A stretch of DNA of 64,000 bases, from NCBI RefSeq assembly GCF_004354045.1, contig NZ_SMRT01000023.1:1-64000 (forward strand), read 5' to 3'. The notes beneath the pieces are model-generated. The model saw only the letters and a list, made by a program, of their open reading frames with translations. It ran no database searches and was not told where the DNA came from. Both the position numbers and the translations under genes were made by a program. Each line of letters opens with the position of its first letter. Position 1 is the stretch's first letter. Below, in pieces: positions 43,914 through 50,819 of this stretch. This DNA is from Paenibacillus piri (GTDB lineage: Bacteria; Bacillota; Bacilli; Paenibacillales; NBRC-103111).

Positions 43914-43951
43914 AAAAAAAGCTGACGCTTGATTTTGTCAGGCGTCAGCTT
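43914..43951 (-). terminator. Terminator of pckA
   Basis: AGCTGACGC and GCGTCAGCT form a nine-base-pair stem around a 13-base loop. On the minus strand it is followed by seven T residues. It lies just downstream of the pckA stop codon and also separates it from the convergent PLP-enzyme gene. Confidence 0.8.
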
Positions 43952-43959
43952 GCGAATTA

Positions 43960-45492
43960 TTATTGATTAAGTGAAAATTTTTTATAATTTTGCGCGAATT
44001 TATCCAGCAGCTCTTTGGCCGCCTGTTCGTAAGCCTCCGCATGTACCCAAGTATTTCGAGGCTGCAGCAATTCGCGGGGAACCTCTTCTATGAAATCGGG
44101 GCATAATAAATTGAAGATCGGATCGGCAGTAAATCCCGCTTTCTCGATGCTTCCATCCAAAGCCGCACTAACCATCTTGCGGGTATACGATAAATTCATT
44201 CTTGTCCCTACTCCGTACGGCCCTCCGGTCCAACCGGTATTGACCAAATACACCTTAACTTGATGCTCTTCAATTTTTCTCCCCAGCATGTCCGCGTACA
44301 CTTTCGGATGCAACGGTAAAAACGGCGCCCCGAAGCAAGCGGAAAATGTCGCTTCAGGCTGGGTAACTCCCCGCTCCGTACCGGCCAGCTTGGACGTATA
44401 CCCGGACAAGAAGTGGAACATCGCCTGTTCCTTGGTCAATTTCGAAATCGGGGGCAGCACCCCGAACGCATCCGCCGTTAAAAAGATGATCACGCCAGGT
44501 TGACCGGCTATGCCGGGAATGACGGCATTGGAGATTCGATCGATCGGATAGGCGGCACGGGTATTTTCGGTCAGGCTTGTATTCTTGTAATCGGCAATGC
44601 CCGTAATCGGATCAAGTACTACGTTCTCCAGCACCGTTCCTTGTCCGATGGCCCCCCATATTTGCGGCTCCTTCTCTTCCGAGAGACTTGCGCATTTGGC
44701 ATAGCAGCCGCCTTCAAAATTATAAACGCCATGATCCGACCACCCGTGCTCATCGTCCCCGATCAATCTGCGTTTCGGGTCAGCGGATAAGGTTGTTTTG
44801 CCGGTTCCCGAAAGTCCGAAGAACAGCGCGACATCCCCGGCCTCCCCTACATTAGCCGAACAATGCATCGGCAATATCCCCTTCGACGGAAGCAAATAAT
44901 TGAGCACGCTGAAGATGGACTTCTTCATTTCGCCCGCATATTCCGTTCCCCCGATCAGCACCAGCCTTTGTTCGAAAGAAACGCATATGAAGGTTTCTGA
45001 GAATGTGCCGTCTTTTTCAGGGTCTGCCTGTAATCCCGGCAAGGAAATCACGGTAAATTCCGCGCGATGATTCCGCAATTCATCGTCAGTTGGACGAATA
45101 AATAATTGACGGGCGAACAAGTTATGCCAGGCGTATTCATTGATGACCCGAATAGGCAGTCTTTCATTGGGATCAGCCCCCGCGAATCCGTCGAAAACGA
45201 ATAACTCCTTGTCTTCCATATAAGCCAGCGCCTTCTGGTACAGACGATTGAAATCCGCGCAAGTCATCGGCTGATTCACTTTCCCCCAATCGACCGATGC
45301 GGAAACGGCAGCCTCTTCAACAATATACTTATCTTTGGGGGAACGTCCGGTAAAGTTACCTGTGAATGCCCGCAGCGCTCCGGTCGAAGCCAGCGCGCCT
45401 TCCTGACGATCCAATGCATGTTGAATCAACTGTTCTACGGACAAATTATGATGCAAGGCGCTTGTTTTAGACGAAATCAAATCGGTTAGCAT
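43960..45492 (-). CDS. pckA: Phosphoenolpyruvate carboxykinase (ATP)
   Basis: A 510-residue gluconeogenic enzyme that turns oxaloacetate and ATP into PEP, CO2 and ADP. Motifs: FTGNFTGRSPKDKYIVEE at the N-terminus, the kinase-1a loop GLSGTGKTTLS (about 245), the metal-binding LIGDDEHGWSDHG (about 265) and the substrate Arg region NTRAAYPIDRI. The ATG at 45492 follows AAAGGAA; an ATG six codons earlier has no ribosome site. It lies 24 bases after a small SR1P-like gene and behind gapB, a gluconeogenic operon order. Confidence 0.95.
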   Translation of the reverse strand: MLTDLISSKTSALHHNLSVEQLIQHALDRQEGALASTGALRAFTGNFTGRSPKDKYIVEEAAVSASVDWGKVNQPMTCADFNRLYQKALAYMEDKELFVFDGFAGADPNERLPIRVINEYAWHNLFARQLFIRPTDDELRNHRAEFTVISLPGLQADPEKDGTFSETFICVSFEQRLVLIGGTEYAGEMKKSIFSVLNYLLPSKGILPMHCSANVGEAGDVALFFGLSGTGKTTLSADPKRRLIGDDEHGWSDHGVYNFEGGCYAKCASLSEEKEPQIWGAIGQGTVLENVVLDPITGIADYKNTSLTENTRAAYPIDRISNAVIPGIAGQPGVIIFLTADAFGVLPPISKLTKEQAMFHFLSGYTSKLAGTERGVTQPEATFSACFGAPFLPLHPKVYADMLGRKIEEHQVKVYLVNTGWTGGPYGVGTRMNLSYTRKMVSAALDGSIEKAGFTADPIFNLLCPDFIEEVPRELLQPRNTWVHAEAYEQAAKELLDKFAQNYKKFSLNQ

Positions 45493-45516
45493 GTTATTGG
45501 TTCCTTTCATAGGAAA

Positions 45517-45684
45517 TTAACATTCTTGTTTTTCCTTTATTTCTTTTCGAAGCTCCAGACACTCCGGCTGCCTGCAATCCGAATAATAAGTAATCAGTCT
45601 TTCCGAATCAAAGGTCGCAATCGTCGATTGGCAATGTTTGCAAACGATAATCCCCAAGTCTAAACACTTTGTTGTGTCATCCAT
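45517..45684 (-). CDS. SR1P-like GapA-binding peptide, between gapB and pckA
   Basis: A 55-residue Cys-rich protein. Its central part, LGIIVCKHCQSTIATFDSER followed by LITYYSDC, resembles Bacillus SR1P (GTIVCQDCNEAIHYFEDEK), the peptide encoded by the SR1 RNA that binds the glycolytic GAPDH GapA and stabilises its interaction with RNase J1. A basic C-terminal tail, EIKEKQEC, follows. The ATG at 45684 overlaps the end of gapB by 25 bases, with AAGGAG 11 bases upstream. In Bacillus, SR1, gapB and pckA are all repressed by CcpN; here all three lie together in one operon. Confidence 0.75.
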   Translation of the reverse strand: MDDTTKCLDLGIIVCKHCQSTIATFDSERLITYYSDCRQPECLELRKEIKEKQEC

Positions 45685-46697
45685 ACTTGATTCATCTCCT
45701 TTGTCATCAATCCGACTAATTCAACTACACGACTCGCATAAGCCCATTCGTTGTCATACCAGGCAAGCACTTTAATTTGGTTATCCATAACCATAACGGA
45801 TGTACCGTCAATAACCGCCGACTTGGAGCAGCCGATATAATCCGATGAAACGAGTAGCTCCTCCGAATAACCCAGGTAAGCCGACAGTCGGCCTTGGGCT
45901 GCCTGCTTAAACGCTTCTTTGACCTGCTCTAAAGCGGCTGATTTCGCTACCTTCACCGTTAGATCGATAAGAGATACATCTTGTGTCGGTACTCTGAGGG
46001 AAATGCCTTGAATATGGTTTGCCAAATGTGGAAGCACGTCAACAAGCGCTTTGCCAACACCTGTTGTTGTAGGGACGATAGAATCCATGCAAGAACGGGC
46101 TCTTCGCAAATCTTGATGCGGATTATCCAGATGGTTCTGATCCGAGGTAACCGAATGCACCGTCGTCATCCAGCCCGACTGAACCCGGAAAGCTTGATCG
46201 AGGACATAAAGTATCGGGGCGAGACAGTTCGTTGTGCATGAAGCAGCGGATACAAGACGATGCTTGTGCGAATCAAATTGATGGTCGTTCACACCTGCAA
46301 CAATCGTCAAATCCATCCGCTTGCCCGGGGCAGTAATCAGGACATGGGAAGCGCCTCCCGTGAAATGCTTGCTTGCGCCATCCCGATCGTTAAACTGGCC
46401 GGTAGCATCAACGACAAACCGTACCCCGAAAGCGGACCAAGCGATACGGGCCGGTTCCCTTTCGTACGTAATTTGAATGACTTGCCCGTTAATTTCAAGG
46501 TTTCCGTCTCGGACCTGAATGTCGGCGTCCCATCTGCCATGTACCGTGTCGTATTTCAAGAGGTGTGCAATCGTTTCTACAGGATAAATGCTATTAATCA
46601 CCTTTAATTCGTAATCCGATTGCTGCTTGGAATAAATAATCCGGATCAACAGCCTGCCAATTCTCCCCATCCCGCTAATTCCAACACCAATCCCCAA
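45660..46697 (-). CDS. gapB: Glyceraldehyde-3-phosphate dehydrogenase, gluconeogenic GapB type
   Basis: A 345-residue type I GAPDH. The catalytic Cys is in SAASCTTNCLAP (about 153), and the NAD(P) motif ISGMGRIGRL is at the N-terminus. The coenzyme segment reads INSIYPVETIAHLLKYDTVH, lacking the Asp that favours NAD in GapA (NDLTD), and matches the Bacillus gapB pattern. It therefore probably uses NADP in the gluconeogenic direction. The start is TTG 46697 behind GGGAGG. It is the first gene of a gapB-sr1P-pckA unit and is preceded by CcpN-like sites. Confidence 0.92.
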   Translation of the reverse strand: MGIGVGISGMGRIGRLLIRIIYSKQQSDYELKVINSIYPVETIAHLLKYDTVHGRWDADIQVRDGNLEINGQVIQITYEREPARIAWSAFGVRFVVDATGQFNDRDGASKHFTGGASHVLITAPGKRMDLTIVAGVNDHQFDSHKHRLVSAASCTTNCLAPILYVLDQAFRVQSGWMTTVHSVTSDQNHLDNPHQDLRRARSCMDSIVPTTTGVGKALVDVLPHLANHIQGISLRVPTQDVSLIDLTVKVAKSAALEQVKEAFKQAAQGRLSAYLGYSEELLVSSDYIGCSKSAVIDGTSVMVMDNQIKVLAWYDNEWAYASRVVELVGLMTKEMNQVWMTQQSV

Positions 46698-46724
46698 TAC
46701 TGCTTCCTCCCTTTACTTCTATAT

Positions 46725-46735
46725 AATACGTCATA
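46725..46735 (-). promoter_or_regulatory. CcpN-like box 1 upstream of gapB
   Basis: Minus-strand TATGACGTATT matches the recalled Bacillus CcpN consensus TRTGHYATAYW at ten of eleven positions. It lies 28 bases before the gapB TTG, a position where repression of the promoter would be expected. CcpN itself is not in the window. Confidence 0.45.
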
Positions 46736-46748
46736 ATAATGAATTTAG

Positions 46749-46759
46749 TGTACTATATT
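46749..46759 (+). promoter_or_regulatory. CcpN-like box 2 upstream of gapB
   Basis: Plus-strand TGTACTATATT also matches ten of eleven CcpN positions (A for G at position four). It lies between boxes 1 and 3. AT-rich DNA makes chance matches more likely, so this copy is the weakest. Confidence 0.3.
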
Positions 46760-46827
46760 TATGGAACCATGCATAATTAAAAATTTTTATAACGGTAAAA
46801 CAAAATATATATCGCATTTATTGTAAT

Positions 46828-46838
46828 TATGACGTACT
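46828..46838 (+). promoter_or_regulatory. CcpN-like box 3 upstream of gapB
   Basis: Plus-strand TATGACGTACT has the same core as box 1 (TATGACGTA-Y-T), in inverted orientation about 93 bases away. It matches ten of eleven CcpN positions. A repeated TATGACGTA core on both strands suggests a cooperative operator pair. Confidence 0.4.
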
Positions 46839-46859
46839 ATTTGATTTGCTTAATTGTAC

Positions 46860-47206
46860 CGAGTTATATAAATAGATTGAGATAAACGCGCTTACGTCTC
46901 GCCGGCAAAGGGCAGAACAAAGTCCCCCAAAAGTGACGTGAAGCTCTGAAGCCAATTCCGATTACTTTTGGGGGAGCCCCCGGTTTCCACAGAAATTTGC
47001 TGCGCATAATTTCCTAAACAAATAAAAAACGCCTTGCGGCGTCCTTGGTGTAGGATATACGTTTAAGCGTTGAGAGGGATGGATGTGTGGTGACAGCACT
47101 CGATTCCACTCCTCGGTTTCACCGTACGAGCAGGTTGTGCAAAATCGACCTCCACGTATATTTTTCCTTGCTTCTTCACATTTTGCATGTCAAAATAACA
47201 AGCCGC
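46860..47206. other. Intergenic region upstream of the gapB promoter
   Basis: Besides repeat copy B (46924-46982) and the CcpN-like boxes in the neighbouring bases 46698-46859, I see only a GC-rich stretch ACGCCTTGCGGCGTCC near 47028-47043, which may be a weak hairpin. No gene or clear promoter is supported in the rest. The region separates gapB from the 3' end of the propeller-protein gene. Confidence 0.4.
46924..46982. repeat. Dispersed inverted-repeat element, copy B
   Basis: CCCCCAAAAGT (46924-46934) and ACTTTTGGGGG (46964-46974) are perfect 11-base inverted arms around 29 bases, followed by AGCCCCCGG. The same right arm and flank recur in copy A at 26830-26846. No T-run follows on either strand, so it is not a simple terminator. 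Confidence 0.5.
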
Positions 47207-48478
47207 TTATTCCACTTGACCGCCGGGATAGAGCGTGGAGCTGTAAAGCCGTTTAATTTGCTTTAAAGGTTTGCCGGAAACCGGTCTGGACAGGTCGGTT
47301 TCCTTGCTGGCGAAAATCGAAGCCGCCTCATGATCATAGATGATCACCTGTTCTCTCCCCTCTCCAAGCAGATCGGCATGAGCCACATAACCGTCGACCG
47401 GGAAGCTGACGACAGCGTTCATATGCCCGTCGTACAGCGTAGGATTGATCCCGCCGCCTCTCCGGTAAGCCAATATATAATCGAGCGGACCGTCGTCCCA
47501 ATGGCTGATCGTTTCGACGATCGTCAACCAGCCGCTTGTCGTCCGCTTCTCTTTCCATAATTCCCGGCCGTCCGCATCCAGAAGGAACATGGCATCCAGG
47601 CCCTTCTGCCGCTTGCCCGTATCCTCCCGTACGAGCCGGTCCAGCCCTGCGACCTGCAGCCCCGGCAGGTCATCGCGGAATTTGCCGAGCGCCACATGCT
47701 GCGATTCCACCGACCCTTCGTACCTCCACAGCTCCTTGCCGCGCCGATCGTACATCACCGTCACGCTTCCCCCGATGACGAGCTCCGGTTCGCCGTCTCC
47801 GTTCACGTCGCCGGTCCAGATGCAGTCGGCGTGGTCTTCCAGATCATGACAGGACCACAGCAGCTTGCCTTGATGGTCCAGCATATCGTATCCGGCCATC
47901 ACTTCGTCCCGGCCGTCGCCGTTCCAATCGTATGCCCACGGGTAGTGCCCCGTGTTCCCTTGATGCGTCCACAGCAGCTGAAACTGCCGGTCGAATGCCC
48001 ACATCCGCGAGTAACGGTCTTTCAAAATGAGATCGCCCGGACGCCCGCGGCCGGACAAATCGGCAATGATTATGCAGTCGTGAGCCTGCGGATCGAGCAG
48101 CGCCTGCGTCTGCTTGATCATTCCTGTTGCGCCATCCACAATGACAAGCCTGTCATCCATGACGCAAAGGACCTCAAGCCGTCCGTCACCGTCCCAGTCA
48201 TACACTTGCGCCGGGTAATCCGCGCCCGGTCCTCCAGCCTCAGCACTAGGCTTGCCTGTCTGCCAAAGCAGATTGCCAAGAAGATCGTACGCCGTCAAAC
48301 ATTGCACTTGATGCGGAATATGACGGACATCTTTCCGGTCGCCCGGCTGCACCATCACGATTTCCATTCGTCCGTCGCCGTCCAGATCGCCAAGCAGCAG
48401 CTTGCACCGGGGACCGGCGCTCCGGATATCTACCTTGCCCAATAACAAGCAGCATTCCGGTTGTGTCGTTGAGCTCAT
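47207..48478 (-). CDS. FG-GAP/rhamnogalacturonan-lyase-like beta-propeller protein
   Basis: A 423-residue protein without a signal peptide. It carries repeated calcium-binding-type motifs such as LLGDLDGDGRMEIVMV, VYDWDGDGRLEVLCV, AYDWNGDGRDEVMAGYD and TGDVNGDGEPELVI, the blades of a propeller as found in rhamnogalacturonan lyase PL11 and FG-GAP proteins. Catalytic residues are not evident, so it could be an oligosaccharide lyase or a binding protein. GGAGG precedes the ATG. An operator-like motif 68 bases upstream (48546-48564) matches those before the neighbouring transporter and lyase genes. Confidence 0.6.
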   Translation of the reverse strand: MSSTTQPECCLLLGKVDIRSAGPRCKLLLGDLDGDGRMEIVMVQPGDRKDVRHIPHQVQCLTAYDLLGNLLWQTGKPSAEAGGPGADYPAQVYDWDGDGRLEVLCVMDDRLVIVDGATGMIKQTQALLDPQAHDCIIIADLSGRGRPGDLILKDRYSRMWAFDRQFQLLWTHQGNTGHYPWAYDWNGDGRDEVMAGYDMLDHQGKLLWSCHDLEDHADCIWTGDVNGDGEPELVIGGSVTVMYDRRGKELWRYEGSVESQHVALGKFRDDLPGLQVAGLDRLVREDTGKRQKGLDAMFLLDADGRELWKEKRTTSGWLTIVETISHWDDGPLDYILAYRRGGGINPTLYDGHMNAVVSFPVDGYVAHADLLGEGREQVIIYDHEAASIFASKETDLSRPVSGKPLKQIKRLYSSTLYPGGQVE

Positions 48479-48545
48479 ACAAGATCCTCCTGACTTTCCA
48501 TTTATGATCCAAACTGTTATTGATCGTAACCAACCGAACCTTGAA

Positions 48546-48564
48546 CCGCAACCGCATTATTTTG
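48546..48564 (-). promoter_or_regulatory. Operator-like motif 1 of the pectin-oligomer locus
   Basis: Minus-strand CAAAATAATGCGGTTGCGG lies 68 bases upstream of the propeller-protein ATG. It matches the motif before the LplB permease at 16 of the first 19 positions, sharing the core TGCGGTTG behind an A-rich tract. It is a candidate binding site for the AraC-type regulator at 50820-53171. Confidence 0.45.
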
Positions 48565-48617
48565 TTCCGCACACTGCCGTCGTTACAAAATAATACTACA
48601 GCTTGAAACGAACGGAG

Positions 48618-48641
48618 CAAAAAAGTGCGGTTGTAGGAAAC
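48618..48641 (+). promoter_or_regulatory. Operator-like motif 2 of the pectin-oligomer locus
   Basis: CAAAAAAGTGCGGTTG followed by TAGGAAAC on the plus strand, 60 bases upstream of the LplB-type permease ATG at 48702. Over 24 bases it differs by one base from the motif at 54911-54934 upstream of the binding-protein gene. Such a long match in separate non-coding DNA points to a shared regulator. Confidence 0.6.
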
Positions 48642-48701
48642 CGCTGCATTTTATATATTGATGACTATACATGATTTACGACTTACGAGGAGTGTGATGC
48701 T

Positions 48702-49685
48702 ATGGAAGCGGAAAGACGAAACGGGCCGCAGACAGCCGCCGTCAAAGAAGCGCGGCTGTCTGCGGCCCGAAACGGATATTTTCCCCGGCTTTGGACGGAT
48801 GTCAGGCGCGATAAATATTTATTCATTTTGGCGCTGCCGGGTATTGTCTATTTTTTACTGTTCAAATACGTCCCGATGTGGGGCATTTTGATGGCGTTTC
48901 AAAACTATTCCCCATATACCGGCATTTGGGACAGCCAGTGGGTAGGCCTGGAGCATTTTCGCCACTTCTTTACGATACCGGATTTCGCTCTGCTGTTCCG
49001 CAACACCATGGGCATCAGCCTGCTCAATTTGCTGTTCTTTTTCCCGCTGCCGATCGTTCTTTCCTTGCTGCTGAACGAAATGCGCAGCCAGCTCTATAAA
49101 CGATTTGTCCAATCGATCGTGTACATGCCGCATTTTTTGTCCTGGGTCATAATTGCGGGCTTGACGTTTCTGCTTTTCGCCAAGGGCGAAGGCTTGTTCA
49201 ACAAAATGCTTGCCGCCGCCGGTTTCGCCCGCATCGATGTGCTGACCAATCCCGACGCGTTCTGGATCATGCTTACGCTGCAGTCGATTTGGAAGGAAGC
49301 CGGATGGGGGACCGTCATTTTCCTCGCTGCGATTGCCGGGATCGATCCCGGGCTGTACGAAGCGGCGAAGATCGATGGAGCAAGCCGGCTCCGTCAAATG
49401 TGGCATATTACGCTGCCTGCCATGCGTACGGTTATTATTATTTTGCTCATCCTGCGATTGGGCCACATTATGGATGTCGGGTTCGAGCAGGTGTTCCTCA
49501 TGTACAACGGGGCCGTATCCCAGGTTGCGGAAGTGTTCGATACGTATGTATACCGCGTCGGAATTCAGCAGGCGCAGTTCAGCTACAGCACGGCGGCCGG
49601 CTTGTTCAAGGCCGTGGTAGGGCTGGCGTTGGTCGTGCTGGCCAATAAGCTGGCCAAAAAATTCGGCGAAGAAGGCGTCTATTAA
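48702..49685 (+). CDS. Lpl-type ABC permease (LplB branch), importer 5
   Basis: A 327-residue permease. Helix one is LFILALPGIVYFLLFKYVPM, and the LplB-type signature GILMAFQNYSPYTGIWDSQW follows. The EAA loop is YEAAKIDGASRLRQMWHITLP and the C-terminus is AKKFGEEGVY. GAGGAGTG precedes the ATG. It is the first gene of the importer-5 permease pair and lies 16 bases before LplC. A motif shared with the binding-protein and lyase genes lies upstream. Confidence 0.9.
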   Translation: MEAERRNGPQTAAVKEARLSAARNGYFPRLWTDVRRDKYLFILALPGIVYFLLFKYVPMWGILMAFQNYSPYTGIWDSQWVGLEHFRHFFTIPDFALLFRNTMGISLLNLLFFFPLPIVLSLLLNEMRSQLYKRFVQSIVYMPHFLSWVIIAGLTFLLFAKGEGLFNKMLAAAGFARIDVLTNPDAFWIMLTLQSIWKEAGWGTVIFLAAIAGIDPGLYEAAKIDGASRLRQMWHITLPAMRTVIIILLILRLGHIMDVGFEQVFLMYNGAVSQVAEVFDTYVYRVGIQQAQFSYSTAAGLFKAVVGLALVVLANKLAKKFGEEGVY

Positions 49686-49700
49686 GGGGGCGAAAATTTA

Positions 49701-50567
49701 ATGAAGCATTCGATCAGCGACCGGTTGTTTTCAATTATAATTGCCGCCGTTCTTGCCCTGATTGCCATTGTGACGTTTTTCCCGTTTTATTACGTGCTGG
49801 TCGTTTCCTTCACCGAGCCGTCGGAATATTTGAGCAAGCCGTTTATTTTGTTTCCCCGGCAATGGTCGTTCCAGTCGTACGAATACTTGTTGACGACGAA
49901 ATCATTCGTTCGAGCGCTCAGCAACAGCGCGTTTCTCGCTACGGTAGGAACGGCTTGCAGTCTGGTCGTCACGGCCGCGCTGGCTTATCCTTTATCGCGC
50001 AGAAGAATGCGGGGCCGGAGAAAAATCATGATGATGATTTTATTCACCATATTATTCGGTCCCGGGATGATCCCTTCCTACATGCTGGTTCGCGATATCG
50101 GGCTGATCAACAGCATCTGGTCGTTGATTATTCCTGCGCTCGCCAGCGGATGGAACGTCATTTTAATGAGAGGATTTTTTGACAGCATCCCGACCGAGCT
50201 TGAAGAATCGGCTGCGATGGACGGCTGCAACGATTTGTCCATCTGGTTTCGCATTATTATTCCCCTCTCCTTGCCTTCGCTGGCCGCTTTCGGGTTATTT
50301 TACGCGGTGGGCTACTGGAATCAGTTTTTTTCCGCGATTTTATATTTGAACCAGCCGGAAAAATGGCCGATCCAGGTATTCCTGCAAAATATGCTGATTA
50401 CGGCTACCAACAGCGAGCTGAATTCGGACGTATATGCCCAGCCCCCTCCTTCGGAGACGCTGAAAATGGCCGCCGTCATCATCGCGACCGTGCCGATTCT
50501 TGCCGTTTATCCGTTTCTGCAGAAGCATTTTGCCAAGGGGGCCATGGTCGGCTCCGTGAAAGGATAA
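49701..50567 (+). CDS. Lpl-type ABC permease (LplC/YtcP branch), importer 5
   Basis: A 288-residue permease. Helix one is FSIIIAAVLALIAIVTFFPF. The EAA loop is EESAAMDGCNDLSIWFRIIIP and the end HFAKGAMVGSVKG is typical of LplC-like proteins. AAGGGGG precedes the ATG. It forms the channel of importer 5 with LplB. The binding protein of the same locus is encoded on the opposite strand at 53235-54803. Confidence 0.9.
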   Translation: MKHSISDRLFSIIIAAVLALIAIVTFFPFYYVLVVSFTEPSEYLSKPFILFPRQWSFQSYEYLLTTKSFVRALSNSAFLATVGTACSLVVTAALAYPLSRRRMRGRRKIMMMILFTILFGPGMIPSYMLVRDIGLINSIWSLIIPALASGWNVILMRGFFDSIPTELEESAAMDGCNDLSIWFRIIIPLSLPSLAAFGLFYAVGYWNQFFSAILYLNQPEKWPIQVFLQNMLITATNSELNSDVYAQPPPSETLKMAAVIIATVPILAVYPFLQKHFAKGAMVGSVKG

Positions 50568-50589
50568 ACAAAGCCGGATTCGTTTTATC

Positions 50590-50806
50590 CGATTACGACT
50601 TTATCGGGTTAAGACCTCCACCTCTAAGGCGGGCCTTGAATCAGGTGGGGGAGAGTCCCCATCTGATTCCCCGATGTTCAGCAAAGCTGAACGAGTTCAC
50701 TGCAGCAGCTTGCGGCGCGTATTGGACGCGCCTTTATTTTTTGGAAGCGGAGGTAGGGTTTCCGACCTTCTGTATAGAATTGCTAAGAAAAACAACTGCA
50801 GGATGA
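50590..50806 (+). ncRNA. Structured RNA, candidate HEARO/IscB omega-RNA without its nuclease gene
   Basis: About 215 bases between LplC and the AraC-type regulator, with dense secondary structure: long-range ATCGGG (50603-50608) with CCCGAT (50670-50675); a hairpin at 50640-50667 made of ATCAG, GGTGGGG, a GAGAGT loop and the complement; GTTCAGC-AAA-GCTGAAC (50676-50692); and GGCGCGT-ATTGG-ACGCGCC with a T-run (50714-50742). Size and style resemble the Rfam HEARO RNAs of IscB elements, which occur without the ORF and are flanked by ATGA on the right, as here (ATGATGAGG at 50803). Identity is not confirmed; it could be a leader RNA of the regulator gene. Confidence 0.45.
50714..50742 (+). terminator. 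Intrinsic terminator-like hairpin inside the structured RNA
   Basis: GGCGCGT-ATTGG-ACGCGCC is a perfect seven-base-pair stem followed by TTTATTTTTT. It could end the lplB-lplC transcript or form part of the structured RNA. It stands 78 bases before the regulator's first possible start, so it would also insulate the regulator from permease read-through. Confidence 0.6.
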
Positions 50807-50819
50807 TGAGGTGATCGGC

